Positions 48,682 through 62,030 are shown, numbered from the stretch's first letter. The stretch is DNA of 64,000 nt from Castanea sativa (GCF_040712315.1 NC_134017.1:7036001-7100000); one strand, 5' to 3'. The notes: a model not told the origin generated them from the sequence alone. A program made the numbers and translations.

Positions 48682-51164
48682 TTACAATATGTATGCTAAT
48701 CCCGCGACTTGAACTTTTTCTCCATGACTCTCACAATTTGAACATTTTCTCCCTTAGACCCTAGACATTTTTTGTATGGGAAGATGCCAATTCAGCTCCA
48801 TGGCCCTTGTCATATATATATCATTCAATAAATATAGAACTTCCTTTAAAAAAATTAATATGTTTATCATAATTAAGGAAAATCCTAATGGGTACTTCAC
48901 TTGAGCATATGTGAAAAAAGGCATATACATACCACAAATGGTAAAGGAGAAAAAAAAAAGTTGCTAATCCCTTTTAATATGGTTAATTTATTTGCCTCAA
49001 TTAGTCACCCAAACAACATACCACTTATTCATACCACAACCACAAATGACAATGTAGCATTGGCCATCGGTAATTGCTAATCTGAAAGTACAGATTTATT
49101 TAATAGCTCTACCTTCGTATCTTTTGGGTAATGTGTCTTTACTAAATCAAAATCAAACCACAAAACTCATAAAAATCACCAAATTAGAGTTTAAATTATA
49201 ATTAAATTTTTAAAATAAATCTAGGCACAATTGCACAAAAATTCCACACGTAACTAAGTCATACTTAAGAGTATTGGACATTTTTTCCTTTGTATAAATA
49301 GCGGGGTCCCAATGGGATGGGGGCTAACAATTTTCTCTCCAAAATATTTATTATAGGAATATAAAAGTTTTTTATTGTAGACTTTTCATGCTTAAAGAAC
49401 ATGACTTGCCAACTAATCAAACTAGAGTTTTTAATACCTACAGCAATTTCACAACATCAAGAACAAACTCCAGTGTATGCAGTGTCAAATTTCATAGTCT
49501 CCTGTTACATCAAATGAGTGTTTAATTTTTCTCACAAAGTATTGAATAGTAAAGCTTATGGGCCATAGTCTCAACTACAACTCTCAATCATGTGGGACTT
49601 AGATGACTCTTTTCCACAACGTATTATTATGAGATGCAGAAAAAGTTTGGAGTGTACACAATGTTTATCGTGAATGGGAAGAAATTTCATCATATTCCAA
49701 TTGATTAGGTCAGTAAGGACCTATTCCAATTTAATGATCCTGAAATTTTGTATACAAGTAATAATCAAGGAAACTTCCACCTAAAATAAGTCAGACTTTT
49801 GGCAAGAGAGAAAATTGATGTCCAAACAAATCAAGCTAAGGTCAACCAAAATGGATCATATTCTTAATTTCTTATCTCGATTTGTTTCATGTACAAGACT
49901 TACAGCCAATGCTTGGTGTATAAAAGTTGAACATCTTATCTAAAGTCCATCATTTGAAAGCTTGAGAAAAATTTCATTTAAACCAACATAATATATAAAT
50001 TATAAAGGAATCAAAGAAAAATTGTCAAAAATAATAAAAATTTAATCTGTGCTTAAATTCTTATAAGGATGAACACAATAGCAATATCCTTTTTTTTTAA
50101 ATAAAGATAAAAAAAAAAATCTATACTTATTTTGTACATATGATAATCTATCACAGTTTTTTGAGACTTATGATGATTAGTGATTAGGAGTTATAAATGA
50201 ATAATCACTATATATATATATATACATTCTAATTTTGCATTTAGCATTTTTTTACCTCTTTCATTAAGTTTTTTTTACTGTTACTCAAAAGTTTACATTA
50301 ATTTATTTTACTATTATCTCATTAATCTCTCATTTATTGCTTAAGCTTACATCACACATTTCTCTTTTTTTCATATCTTTTAGCATACCCACCTTTTTAA
50401 TATTTAAAAAAAAGAAAAATAATAATAATAATTAAAGACTAATAGTAATAACTAACCAAATAAGGCCTTGGAGAGAGATAGAGAGACACAAAAATGTTAT
50501 GAATTGTTAAATAAACCGCATTGTTTCACTACATATTACCAAAATAAAAGATCTAAGACTAACAAAACATTTGAAAGAGAGAGAAAAAGAGAAATTTAAG
50601 GGGCTGCCGCCTCTATCATATTGGTCTCCCACTACCATCAAGACGCTGAAACCCCTATAAATTTTTTAAAAAAAAAATTAAGGGATTAAATATGATTTAG
50701 GCTTGAGTCATTTGGTTGGATAGTTATTGTTTTGGGTATATAAGTAGAGAGAATACTTGGTACGCAATGTAAATTCATATTCTACCATGGTTTTAAATCA
50801 TCTATAAGATACATGCATACACATTTGCCCACACCGTGTTTTAATGTCGCACTATTGATGAGTGCAAGACAATGAGAGAGTTGGACATACTTTTATTTCA
50901 TAGTATTAAAAATGTGAACACAACACAAATTAGTTGATTTTCATGATCCCGTTACTCTTTTGCATTTATTTTTGGTTTCATAATTTTAAAAAAAAATCAT
51001 TAAATTTATTTAATTTTGTAGTTTTTTTTTTACTATTTATAGGTCTCATTGTACAATTGGAATTATTCATAGGTCTCATTGTACTATTCAACTAGCTTTT
51101 AAATTGTATTTTCTACATTTTCAACAACAAATTTTCAGTTTCAACTAAGTAAACGGTTCTCAAA

Positions 51165-51990
51165 TAGACCCGTAGTATTTGGTTCATTTCAGAACCATCT
51201 TTCACGTAATAATGTAGAGATTTTCCATCAATATCATAATCATCTAGAATTTGAATTGTTGAATTATTGTTTTTATTGGGTGACTTGTTGACCATTAATC
51301 TATTATGCAATATTTACCACCATGTGACATAATTTTTATGTAGGGCCAAAAATTCATGTTGAGGAAATTGTTTTTGGAACTTAAGGCTCATTATTGAGTA
51401 CAATCTCAAGTCATGTGTATGTGCTCTTAATGACTTGATTAAATTAATGATAATATATGCTTTTAGCCAAACCCCTAGAGATCAATGCTTAGCACACACA
51501 AGTGAAAAGATGTAGTGTTAGGTTCATTTGACGATCATCTTTCAGGTAACCGTGTAGAGATTTTTCAACAATATCAAAATGATTAAGAGTTTGTCTTATT
51601 GACATCTTTTGTTTTTTAATTGGGTGACTTATTGACCATTAATCCATTGTGCAACGTTTTTCACCATGTGACATAATCTCATGTAAGGCCCAAAATTCAT
51701 GAACTTAAGCCTCATGATTGAGTTGAATATCATGTGAGTGTGCTCTTAATGACATGAATAAATTTTAATGACATGAATAAATTAGTGATAATATAGGCTT
51801 TAAGCAAAACCCCCAAAGATCAATGCTCACCACACACAAGTGATGAGATGTTGCGTTAGGTTGATTTGACATCCATCTTTCAAGTAACCGCGTAGCTATT
51901 ATTCATCAATGTTAGAATCATCTAGAATCTGGCTCTCTTTTTTTGACTTGTTGACCATTGATCCATTATGCAATATTTTCCACTATTAGG
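51165..51990. repeat. ~310-bp repeat family, block near the end of duplication copy 2
   Basis: Counterpart of the 41.3-42.1 kb block. It has a short extra direct duplication (aatgacatgaataaatt) near 51748-51781. Confidence 0.85.
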
Positions 51991-53109
51991 GGTGGCTCTA
52001 CTTATTAATCAAGGTGGTGACCACATCTCATTTTTCTAAGTGTTGATAGTTATACCATGTAAACGCAGATATTTCCTTTACCACTTGAGTTGCCAAAGGG
52101 ACAATAAGAAATTCGTACAAGTTATAAGTTGCCGTGTTGAAAACTTAGGGATGAATGATCTAGACATGAAGACCCATTGCAAGCTACTTTTGATTGTCTC
52201 ATTCCATGAGGGTATTCAAATATAGATTTGAAGGAAATACATTGTAATGGATTTCCGTTGTCAATGAAGTTTTTTCCTTCTTGTGATGAGAAAGTAGCAA
52301 AGTAAGTAGTAGTTAAGATACTTATAATGGATTTCTTTGTAGTCTGGCTTCTTCCTTTAGATACTTTACAACAATAGACCTATTTGTAGTACATGAAAGT
52401 TGGTTATAAATTTTGGGGTCAAATGTCCATAATTTCTAGATCGATTATGATTGTCCTCGCCATTGATAATGATTATGATGGAACAATAAAAATTGTTTTT
52501 AGTTATATGATAAATTCATATTTTTCAAGTCCAAGTTGTAACTAATAGCAAATTATTAGTTGTCTATGATGACAGATTTTTAGTCATCATCTTGTCAATT
52601 GGATTATCAATAGCTTTTTTATTACCTCATGTATTTATTAAAAATGTTACTAAAATTAAAATGTAGAAGGTTTAAGAAAAACAATAATTGGAAAAAAATA
52701 TTTTATGATCTTAAATCCAATTCTAAATCCAAATCTAAATTTAGGTATCCAAATAATGGAAATTCAAATTATGAATTTCAAATCTTGAGTTTTATAAAAA
52801 GACCCAAACAAGGAATTTTACAATCAATGGATTTCAAATCAAGGCATTTTAAATCCATTGATTTAAAATCCAAATCCAAATGTTGCCATCCAAAGACAAC
52901 CTTAAGTTTTTTTTTGCGAGAATTTCAAAAAAAAACTTTAAAAAATGGTGTGTGTTTGTGTGTGTGTGTGTGTGTGTGTACTAGATAGTTTTTCATAGAT
53001 AATTTATCTTCTTTTAAATTACAATAAGTATACACCAAAATACAACAACTTAATTACAAAAGAAAATTTTATAAGTTCCACTGAGACTTTTACCAAGGGG
53101 GGGAAGCAA

Positions 53110-53772
53110 GTAGAGTAGTTATATAACATTTTTATTGTCATTTTGGTCTTGCAAATAAAGGTTTCAAGGTCATTTTGGTTATTTTTTGGTTTCAATGGCA
53201 TCATGGTCATTTTTTAGGTTATAAGGGTATTTCTATCATTTTTTAGGTTTTAGGGGTATTTCGGTCGTTATTTAGTCATGGTATTTTGGTCATTTTCTAG
53301 GTTTTGAGAGTATTTTGGTCATTTTTAGGTTTTAAGTGCATTACAGTCATTTTTTTAGGTCCTAAGGGTATTTTAGGCACTTTTTACGTTACAAGTTCAT
53401 TTTTTTCATTTTTTAGGTTTCAAGTTCATTTCGGTCATTTTTAGGTTTTAAGGGTATTTCAGTCATTTTTTAAGTTTTAAGGTCATTTTTAAGGTTCTAT
53501 AAGTATTTCGATCATTTTTTTAGGTTTCAGGTGTATTATGGTCATTATTTAAGTTTTAAGAGTATTTTAGTCACTTTTTAGCTTACAAAGTCATTTCAGC
53601 CATTTTTTTATGTTTCAAGGTCATTTAGGTTATTTTTTAGGTTCTAAAGATATTTTGGTCATTTTTTTTTGTTTTAGGGTCATTTCGATCATTATTTAGG
53701 TTCTAAGTGTATTTCCATCATTTTTAGGTTTTAAGGGTATCCTAGTATTTTCTAAGAGTTTTAGGGATATTT
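53110..53772. repeat. T-rich ~33-bp minisatellite, copy 2
   Basis: Counterpart of the 43.2-43.86 kb minisatellite, offset about 9913 bp, with small unit losses. Confidence 0.9.
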
Positions 53773-53773
53773 T

Positions 53774-55115
53774 GGTCACATGTAATGTTGGTATTGCTCA
53801 ATGTGACAATAGAACTGTCAAATGTGAGGAAAAAAAATAAGGGAATCATTGGATGTGATAAAAGTACGGTCACATGTGATATTGATACTACCCAATGTAA
53901 TGATGTAATTGTCAAATGTAAGAAAAAAAATAAGGGAACCATCAAATGTGATAAAAGTACAGTCAAATGTGATGTTGGTCTTGCCTAATGTAAAAATGGA
54001 CCATCCAATGTGAGTAAACAAATAAGGGAACCATTGAATGTGATAAAAGCACGGTCACATGTGATGTTGGTGCTGCCCAATGTGACAATGGAACTGTCAA
54101 ATGTGAGAAAAAAAAAAACCATCGAATGTGTCAAAAGTATAGTCGCATGTGATGTTGGTACTATCCAATGTGACAATGGGGCCACCAAATGTGAAGAAAA
54201 CAAAATAAAATAATGGTGCCACAGATTTTGACAAAAGTATGATCAGATGTCATGTTGATACTGCCCAATGTAACGATGAAACTTTCAAATGTGAGAAAAA
54301 AATAAGAGTACCACTGAATGTGACAAAAGTATGGTCAGATGTGGTATTGATACTGCCCAATGTGATGATGAAACTGCCAAATGTGAGAAAAAAATAAGGG
54401 AACCTTTGGATGTGATAAAAGTACGGTCACATGTGATGTTAATATTACCCAATGTAATGATGTAACTGTTAAATATAAGGGAAAAAAAGGGAACCATCAA
54501 ATGTGATAAAAGTACAGTCATATGTAATGTTAGTATTGCCTAATGTAAAAATGGAACCATTAAATGTGAGAAAAAAAAATAAGGGAACTATTGAATGTGA
54601 TAAAAGTACGGTCACATGTGATGTTGGTACTGTCCAATGTGACAATGAAACCGTCAAATGTGAGCAAAAATAAGGAACCATTGAATGTGTCAACATGTGA
54701 TGTTGGTACCGTCCAATATGACAATGAAACTATTAAATGTAAAAAAAATAAAATAAAATAATGGTGCCACAAATTGTGACAAAATTATGGTCAGATGTCA
54801 TGTTGGTACTACCCAATGTGACGACGAAACTTTCAAATGTGAGAAAAAAATGAGAATACCACCGAATGTGACAAAAACATGGTCAGACGTGATATTGATA
54901 CTGCCCAATGTGATGATAAAACTATCAAATGTGAGAAAAAAAATAATTGTACCACCAAATGTGATAAAAGTACGGTCATAAGTTATGTTAGTACTGCCTA
55001 ATATGACAATAAAACTGTCAAATGTGAAAAAAAAAAAAATAGGGTACTACGAAATGTGACAAAAGTACAGTCAGATGTGATGTTGGTATTACCTAATGTG
55101 ACAATAGAATCATCA

Positions 55116-55150
<35 letters not shown>

Positions 55151-55710
55151 AAAAGGGAACCACCAAATGTGACAAAACAACAGTCACATATGATATTAGA
55201 ACTACACAATGTAATGATGAAATCGACAAATGTGAGAAAAAAATAGGGTACAACCAAATGTGATAAAAGGACAATCAGATCTGACGCTAGTATTGCCTAA
55301 TGTGACAATTAATGAAACCATCAAATGTGAGGAAAAAAAATAGAACTACCAAATGTGACAGAAAAACAATCACATGTAATGTTAAAATTGCACAATCTGA
55401 GGATGAAACTGTCAAATGTGAGAAAAAAAATAAAAGAACCACCAAATGTGACAAAAATACCGTCACTTGTTATGTTAGTAGTGCACAATGTGAGGAGGAA
55501 ACCATCAAATGTGAGAAAAAAAATAAAAGAACCACCAATGTAACTAGAGTACTGTCACATGTGATGCTGGAAGCCTGGAACTATACAATATGAGGAAGGA
55601 ACCATCAAATGTAAGAAAAAAAATAAGATAACCATCAAATGTAACAAAAGAATTGTCACATGTAATGTTGGAACTGCACAATGTGAGAATAAAATCGTCA
55701 AATATGATGC
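53774..55710. repeat. ~95-bp satellite-like array, extended
   Basis: About 20 units of the same satellite as at 43.86 kb. Units become more divergent toward 55.7 kb. Alternating units differ in the aaaaaa-rich spacer. Because the unit lacks stops in several frames it produces many overlapping ORFs on both strands, none of which I accept as genes. Confidence 0.92.
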
Positions 55711-55719
55711 TTTGGTAAC

Positions 55720-57590
55720 CTAGTATAACAGGTTGCTAACTAGTGAGTTCAGTACCCAAAAAAAAAAGGTACCGTAGAATTACTCTAACCTCATAGGTAA
55801 GAAAGGAAATAAAGGAAACAATCAATGTAGTGACTAGTGAAACATATATAAATGTAGTTAGAAGATGAGCTAGATTTGTAATTAAACCAACTTATTTCAA
55901 ATGTGGCACAAAGTTATTTATATATCCATAGAATTGGAACTTATTTTCTATAAGAGTACTATTCTCTAGCAATTATTCAAGACATCAGTAATTTTCTTTT
56001 ATCCTTTTTTATACAAGAGAGATTCTTTATAATAATTATTCTTTAGCAACTAACCTTTTTATTTTTTTGTCATTGAGATTCGATATTAAAAGAAATTTAC
56101 ATTCAAGAAAATGAGTTTTTTGAAAAGTTGAAAAAGTAACATTAAAGATACTACAAATTTTACTATATAATTTTTACAAACTAATGTATCACTAATTATA
56201 AAAAAAAAAAATCAGTCATTCATTAATTATGGTTTTTAAATCCACCAATCATATTGATTTTTTTATCAATTTGTAAATATTTTATAATACAATTTATATT
56301 AGTTTCAGAATTTTTTTTAAGTTGAAAACTTGAAGATCTAAAACAGGGATTTGAAAGATTATGTTGAAATTATTGATTTTTTATTCAAAAAAAAAAACTA
56401 AGTTATAAATTTCACAATTTAAATTTATTCATAGTTCAATTCAATCTTGTAACTTTTTATTTATTTATTTTAGATTTATAACTTTCCTTCCATCAAATTC
56501 CATGGCATTGTGCCTTTTAAGTATTCTAAAATGACGTTTTAGAAATTCAAAATACCAAAATCACATTATTTTGGGATACTGAATGACAACCTCTTTAATA
56601 GAAGTAAACAAAATAAAAGTGTTATATGCATAATATTTTCGTAATACTTTTACAACAAATCATAGATGGTACGTTGTTATTTGATCTAGTCTAAATTTAA
56701 AACTGAAATTACTTTTTTAATCCACCCATAACAATTAATAACAATCTACTATTTAAGATTTGTTGTGAAAATATTGTGAACGTACAATTTTTCTAAATGA
56801 AATGGCTACATAAAAAAAATAAAACGAAAGGTACATATACTTAATTAATCTAAGGCTATAAAACTGAATTAATTTTTAGGTAAAATATAGAAAGTCCAGT
56901 TTATAATTTAGCTTAAAAGTTGAAGGAAAAAAAAAAAACTGTCTCAACACATTGTTTAAGACTTTTGTGCGGTTATACATATATGACTTGTGTGTGTGTT
57001 TAGGAATTGTTAAAAACAAATTTTAATTTTTTTTCAGTGTTATCTTTTTTTATTAATAATATAAATTTTAGATTTTTTAAAATAAATTAATTTTTAGCCT
57101 ATTTTGTAATATATTTAACATAAATTTTTTTTTTTAAACTATGGATGGTTACATTCCCCTCCCTTGAGATTTAAGGGAATGACACTCAACTCCAAACTTG
57201 AATGAAAAAACACCCCCTCTCTTAAAATTTGGAAAAAAAATTAACAACTCCCCCCTTTTATTTATATTAGTAATGAATATTTTAACCTTCTAGTATAAGA
57301 ATCTCATTACAAAAGTTTAACTATGGTTTATAAAAAAATTGATAAATTTAGAATAAAAATAAAAAATTTATCTAGTACCAAAATAATTGCAATAGCAAAT
57401 ATCTCCATAAGCTGTTGAAAAAGGAAAAATATAATAAACAATATTCTTTACATTTTCCATTCTCTCCATGTATATGTTAAAATAATTAGTATTCTAAAAA
57501 TAAAAATAAAAATAGTGGGTTAATCCCACATTGAAAAATGAGTGAGTTAAAGAGGTTTAGAACCTATGCTGTGTATCCAATAGCTAGACA
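55720..57590. other. Gene-free AT-rich stretch
   Basis: Apart from one MITE copy (56621-56794) I see only AT-rich sequence with poly-A and poly-T runs. Confidence 0.45.
56621..56794. mobile_element. Diverged third copy of the same MITE family
   Basis: Shares taatactttTacaacaaat near the left end, aacaattaataacaa in the middle, and gatttgttgtgaaaatattgtgaac near the right end with the two copies above. It is not part of the segmental duplication. Confidence 0.5.
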
Positions 57591-57593
57591 TTT

Positions 57594-57795
57594 TTGGGGT
57601 GTGTGAGTTTATATACTGCTTCACGGAACAAAGTGTTGCATGCACTTTTGGTTCTGACGTGTAGTATTAAGCAAAAAAAGAGTCTGAGCTTAGTCCCACA
57701 CCGTGTGTGTGTGTGTGTTGGGGTGTGTGAGTTTATTTACTGCTCTGCGGAAGTAAGTGTTGCATGCACTTTTGGTTCTGACGTATAGTATTAAG
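57594..57795. repeat. 124-bp tandem duplication upstream of the coatomer zeta gene
   Basis: The block with ttggggtgtgtgagttta, then tactgct and gttgcatgcacttttggttc, then gacgt-tagtattaag begins at 57594 and again at 57718. The copies are separated by a (GT)n run. Confidence 0.92.
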
Positions 57796-58217
57796 TAAAA
57801 AGAAAAAAAGAAAAGAGTTAGATCATTTTGGATATACACAACTATTAGTTTCTTTAATATATTCTCCCCTCACTGGGTGTGTTTTAATATACACTTCAAT
57901 TAAAAATTTAATACAATTACATCTTTTGATAAACTTCAAATATTTTAATACAAAATTAATACACTTTAAAATTCATATATATATATATATATATATTGAT
58001 ATAAAAGATAGAACATATTTAAAAATTTAATACGGATTAATTACTTTACCCGAAAATAAATAATAAAATAAAAACACCATCACCACAGCGAAAAAAATAA
58101 AATAAAATAAAATAAAACACTCTCATATAGCTCGTCACCAAAAACTACTCAAAAAGCATACGCTTTTGTAATCTGCAGCATATCTCTCTCTCTCTCTCTG
58201 TTCTGAATATTTCATCA

Positions 58218-60435
58218 ATGGCTCGCGTAAGTCTCTCTCTCTATTTCTCTTACAATTGCACACAACGAAATGTTTATTCAACTTTCAAATTCCGAATCCA
58301 CAAATTAATACAACTAGGACTATTGTTAATCTCTGTTTATTTGGTCGCTGAGAAAATTTTATGATTTCTATGCTTGTTCAGTATGATAGATCCGAAGAAA
58401 TTAAGCAAATTCTAAATGCCCCTTTTTTGTGTTATTAGTTTTGGATCTAAATTTTCGTACAATTTGTAATTTTTTGGTTTGGATCTGTGCAATGTGTGAA
58501 TTTATTTACTTTTTAGTAATCAGAGGGTTCACATAATGGAAAAAGAGTGTGTATTTGATGATGTTGTTGAATGTTTGTTTATAAGGTGTTTGTTGTTAAT
58601 ACTGAACCAAGACTTCACTTTGGAGCTCAATGTAATGTTAATGTTTTGGGTTTGATGGGTGTTTTATTTGGATGCAAAGGTGTGATCTGTGTGGCATAGT
58701 GGTAGTAATTACATGGTGATGGTGGGGGGTGGGGGATCAGATTGGCTGTGTTATGCTTATTTGACTACGAAATTATAGCCAGTTTTGGGGTTTTGCTCAA
58801 TGTAGGATGTTGTGTCAGCTATTAGGAGAGTTTAGGATTGATTTTGGAAATGCTGGGTGGTTGGTTGAGCTCTAAAATCTGTGACCTGTGTGATTAGTGG
58901 TAGGAATTACATGGTGGGGATCAGATTGGCTGTGTTAGGCTTATTTAACGATGAAACATTATCCAGTTTGTGGTTTTGAACTTCTATTCAATGTAGGACT
59001 TTGGGGCAGTTGGTAGGAGACTTTGGAATTGGTTTTGGACATGATGGGGGTTGTTTTGACTCCAAATTGTCTGATCTATGCTGAATAGTTGTAGTATTTA
59101 AATGATGAGAATCATATTGGCTTTGTTAGGTATATTCGACAATGTTTGTGATGTAAACTCAATTAAAGAGTTAAGCTTACGGGGCTATGAAATGTTAGCC
59201 ATTTTGGGCTTTGATTAATTTAGGATTTCCTGGAGTTCTTATTAGATTTTAGGTTTGGTTTTGAAAATGATGGGCTGTTGATTTAAGTCCCAATGTGTGA
59301 TCAATGTTCATTAGTAGTACTAATTAAATGGTGGTCCCAATGTGTGATCTATGTTCTATAGCAGTAGTTACTACATGGATGAGGATCAGATTGGCAGAGT
59401 TAGGTGTATTTGACTATGTTACCTCAAACTCAATCAAGAGATCAATTTATGTGGCCATGAAATGCTAGCCATTTTAGGATTTGATTAATGTAGGATCTTG
59501 TGAGACTTGTTAGGAGGATTTGGGATTGGTTTTGGAAATGATGAGTGGTTGATTTAGGTCCTAACTGTGCGATCTATGCTGATTAGTTGTAGAGTATTGG
59601 AATGGCTAGAATCACATTGGCTGCCTTAGGTGCAGTAATGCACAAAGAACTGCATGCAGCAATATGCGAATCCCCAGCTTGGTACAGTTATAGAACCTCT
59701 AGAATTTGAGGGAATTATGGAGGGTGACTTGGTTGAGTGAGATTATATGGCGTAAGCAATAGCATTGGGGTGGTTACATGGCCAGTTGTGCAGAAATTGA
59801 CATGAATCAATAGAATGATAATGTTGGAAACACAGCCAATGATACAGTAGTCTTAGTCACATATTTGTTCATGAAAGTGAACTGCTAGTGAGTTCTAGCT
59901 CAAACAGAACTCCCTCCTCCCACAAGAATGGATGGAGGGTGAGTCTGTGGGTTCAAAAGCCATTAGATGTGTAACTTATCAATGGAAAAAAGTTGTAAAG
60001 GTTCATCAGAGTGATCTTAAAGTATTGGTCATGCAGACTTGAGTCTTGGTCGTGCTAGTAACATGCAATAGATTTTTTTTCCTTTTTTTTTTGGTTGAAA
60101 ATTTAGATATGTCTATGGTTCAAACCTGTCCCCCCCACCCCCCCATATTGACGTAGCAAAAAAAAAAGATATGTTCTGCATTTTTTTTACTGTTACGTTT
60201 TAAACATGTCTTTTTTAGTGTAAAGGGATTTGTTACTCTATTAATCCAGTTATTTTATTTTATTTTTTTTAAATAGGAATCATGCCCTACGGTGAAGAAC
60301 ATTCTTCTTCTAGACTCTGAAGGGAAGCGTGTAGCAGTCAAGTATTACTCAGATGATTGGCCAACAATAGTGCAAAGTTAGCTTTTGAAAAATCTGTTTT
60401 TACCAAGACTCTGAAGTCCAATGCTCGGGTTGAAG
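58218..60435 (+). pseudogene. Coatomer subunit zeta, first two exons, frameshifted
   Basis: Exon 1 (58218-58226) is the tiny ATG exon encoding MAR, with donor GTAAGT. Exon 2 (60277-60435) has acceptor aaatag and donor GTATGC, phase 1. It encodes [20 protein letters not shown] and then [10 protein letters not shown], the start of the zeta subunit of the COPI coat, which acts in Golgi retrograde transport. One A is missing near 60366, so the frame shifts and a stop follows. In the other frame the sequence continues as expected ([20 protein letters not shown]). The remaining exons (AEIAMFENNIVVYKF onward) are not visible in the next 3.5 kb, although family introns are usually short. This is either a truncated duplicate, or a gene with a long intron and a sequence error. 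A (CT)n leader at 58183-58199 suggests an authentic 5' end. Confidence 0.78.
58677..59640. repeat. Imperfect tandem repeats in coatomer zeta intron 1
   Basis: Four to five units of about 190-270 bp, starting near 58677, 58880, 59070, 59293 and 59564. Each has gtgatct-tg near the start, agtagtaattacatggtg, gatcagattggctgtgttagg, then a gaaat-ttagcca phrase, atgtaggat and ggattggttttggaaatgatg. They make up about half of the 2-kb intron. Confidence 0.85.
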
Positions 60436-61610
60436 GTATGCTGTGATAACTCAACTTTAAATAGTACAGTTGTTCTAGTCCAAATATTATCAGCCAATTA
60501 ATTATACATATGGGTATGCAAACTTTCTCATCTTTTTTTTTTGCCTTCTCAGCTAGTTGTTTGCTATTCAATTGCATTAAAAACTATTTTCTTCTGCTAA
60601 ATTAGAATGCAGTTTTAATATTTAAACCAAATCAAAAGCTTCCCCTCGATGCCTGCCATTCTGAGCTTTTCTTTCTTTGACTAAAACATTTTACTTATCA
60701 AAAAAAAAAAAAAAAAAATCAGAAAGCTTCCTCTCATGTATTTCAGAAATAATGGTGTGTTACATCTGTGGATAACTAGAACCTGTGTGCATGGCTTGCA
60801 ATTCTATGCATATAAATTCACGTGCGCCATGCTATATTGATCGGGAAAAATGCCATACACTCCCTGAACTTTGAAGTAGTGGTCAAGACACCCCTTGAAT
60901 TTTTTTATTGGTCAATTTACTCCATAAATTTTTCATACCTGCCAAATCAGTATCTCCAATATATCTATTTTTTGAAGATGATATGTACCCTCTAAAAATT
61001 AAACAATTTTTATAATTATTTTTCATCTTTCTATCTCTACCAATATATCATTCTATTATTTTGGGTGTATTTGATTGATATTATTCTTTTATGAGGTGGT
61101 CTATATTCTTCGAAATTATATTGCAGTATGCTATTTTTTTTTTTTTTTACAACTAAACTTTCAAAGTTTCAAATAAACTATTCAAATTCTTCATTCTCAT
61201 AAAGGGGATTATTATGATAATCAAAACTCATAACAAACTTATATTAAATATGTATAATTTATTTTCTAAATTTTATTGTAGATAATTTGTTCACTCTCAA
61301 AATTTAACAATTTCAAAAAGTAATTTTCATAACTCTATTTTACAAATATATAATTTTATCACTTTTGATGTTTTTGATTGATATTGTTATTTTTTGAAAT
61401 GATTCATATTCTTCTAACTATTGTTATTATGCATTATATTTTCTTAATTTCTTTTGGTACAACTAAAGTTTTTAAGTTTCAAATTTATTATTCAAATTCT
61501 CATTCTCTTAAGGAGATTATTATGATAATTAAAATTTTTCATATAATTACAATTGATACTACTCAAATAATTGATAGTACTCTCAACTTAAATTTGTATA
61601 TTCTCATTCT
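60436..61610. other. Gene-free stretch after the coatomer exon
   Basis: Searched for the third coatomer zeta exon without success. There is a poly-A run at 60698-60718 and a phrase with tccctgaactttgaa and gtcaagacacccc near 60862-60895 that resembles a dispersed plant repeat. No gene was recognised. Confidence 0.4.
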
Positions 61611-61619
61611 TTAGTAAGT

Positions 61620-62030
61620 ACACTAAAAAGGACCGAAGTGAACTAAAATAGACTAAATGGACCGAAGTAGACTGAAATGGGCAGAATGGACCAAATTGAA
61701 CCGAATAGATTGAGCTGGACTGATGTGGACCAAATGGACGAAATGGACCGAATGGGACCAAAATGGAATGAATGGATCAAATTGGGCTGAACTGATCAAA
61801 GTAAACCGAATTGGACCGGATATACCGAATTGGAAGTATTGGACTAAAGTAAACCAAAATGGACCGAATAGACTAAAATGGACCACAGTAGACAGAATTG
61901 GACCAAACAGAACCGAATGGACCAAAATATGCCAAAGTGAACCAAATGGACTGAAGTAAACTGAATGGACCTAATTAGACCAAAGTAGACCGAACTTGAT
62001 CGAATAGACCAAAGTGGATAGAATGTCAAT
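61620..62030. repeat. Degenerate 10-11-bp minisatellite
   Basis: About 38 short units related to aaatggaccga or aagtggacca. Unit length alternates between 10 and 11 bp, with much substitution. ORFs on both strands (for example a Trp-Thr-Lys-rich one on plus) are consequences of the repeat. Confidence 0.9.

Larger units (their letters stand above)
44343..54233. repeat. 10.4-kb tandem segmental duplication, copy 2
   Basis: Second copy of the same unit, ending at the ccacagattttgaca phrase that ends copy 1. Beyond 54233 the 95-bp satellite continues for a further 1.5 kb, showing the source array was longer than what copy 1 retains. Some lengths differ from copy 1. The (AT)n tract at 47890-47908 is about 18 bp against about 59 bp at 37549-37607. 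A poly-A run near 48561-48597 is longer than its 38257-38275 counterpart. Confidence 0.92.

Noticed and set aside
53742..55593. Many overlapping ORFs on both strands with repeated Thr-Phe-Asp or Lys-Cys-Asp motifs
   Set aside because: They are translations of the 95-bp satellite unit in different frames; frame changes between units and no start or splice context is conserved.
61723..61959. Trp-Thr-Lys-rich ORF
   Set aside because: It is a direct translation of the 10-11-bp minisatellite, and the opposite strand gives an equally long ORF.
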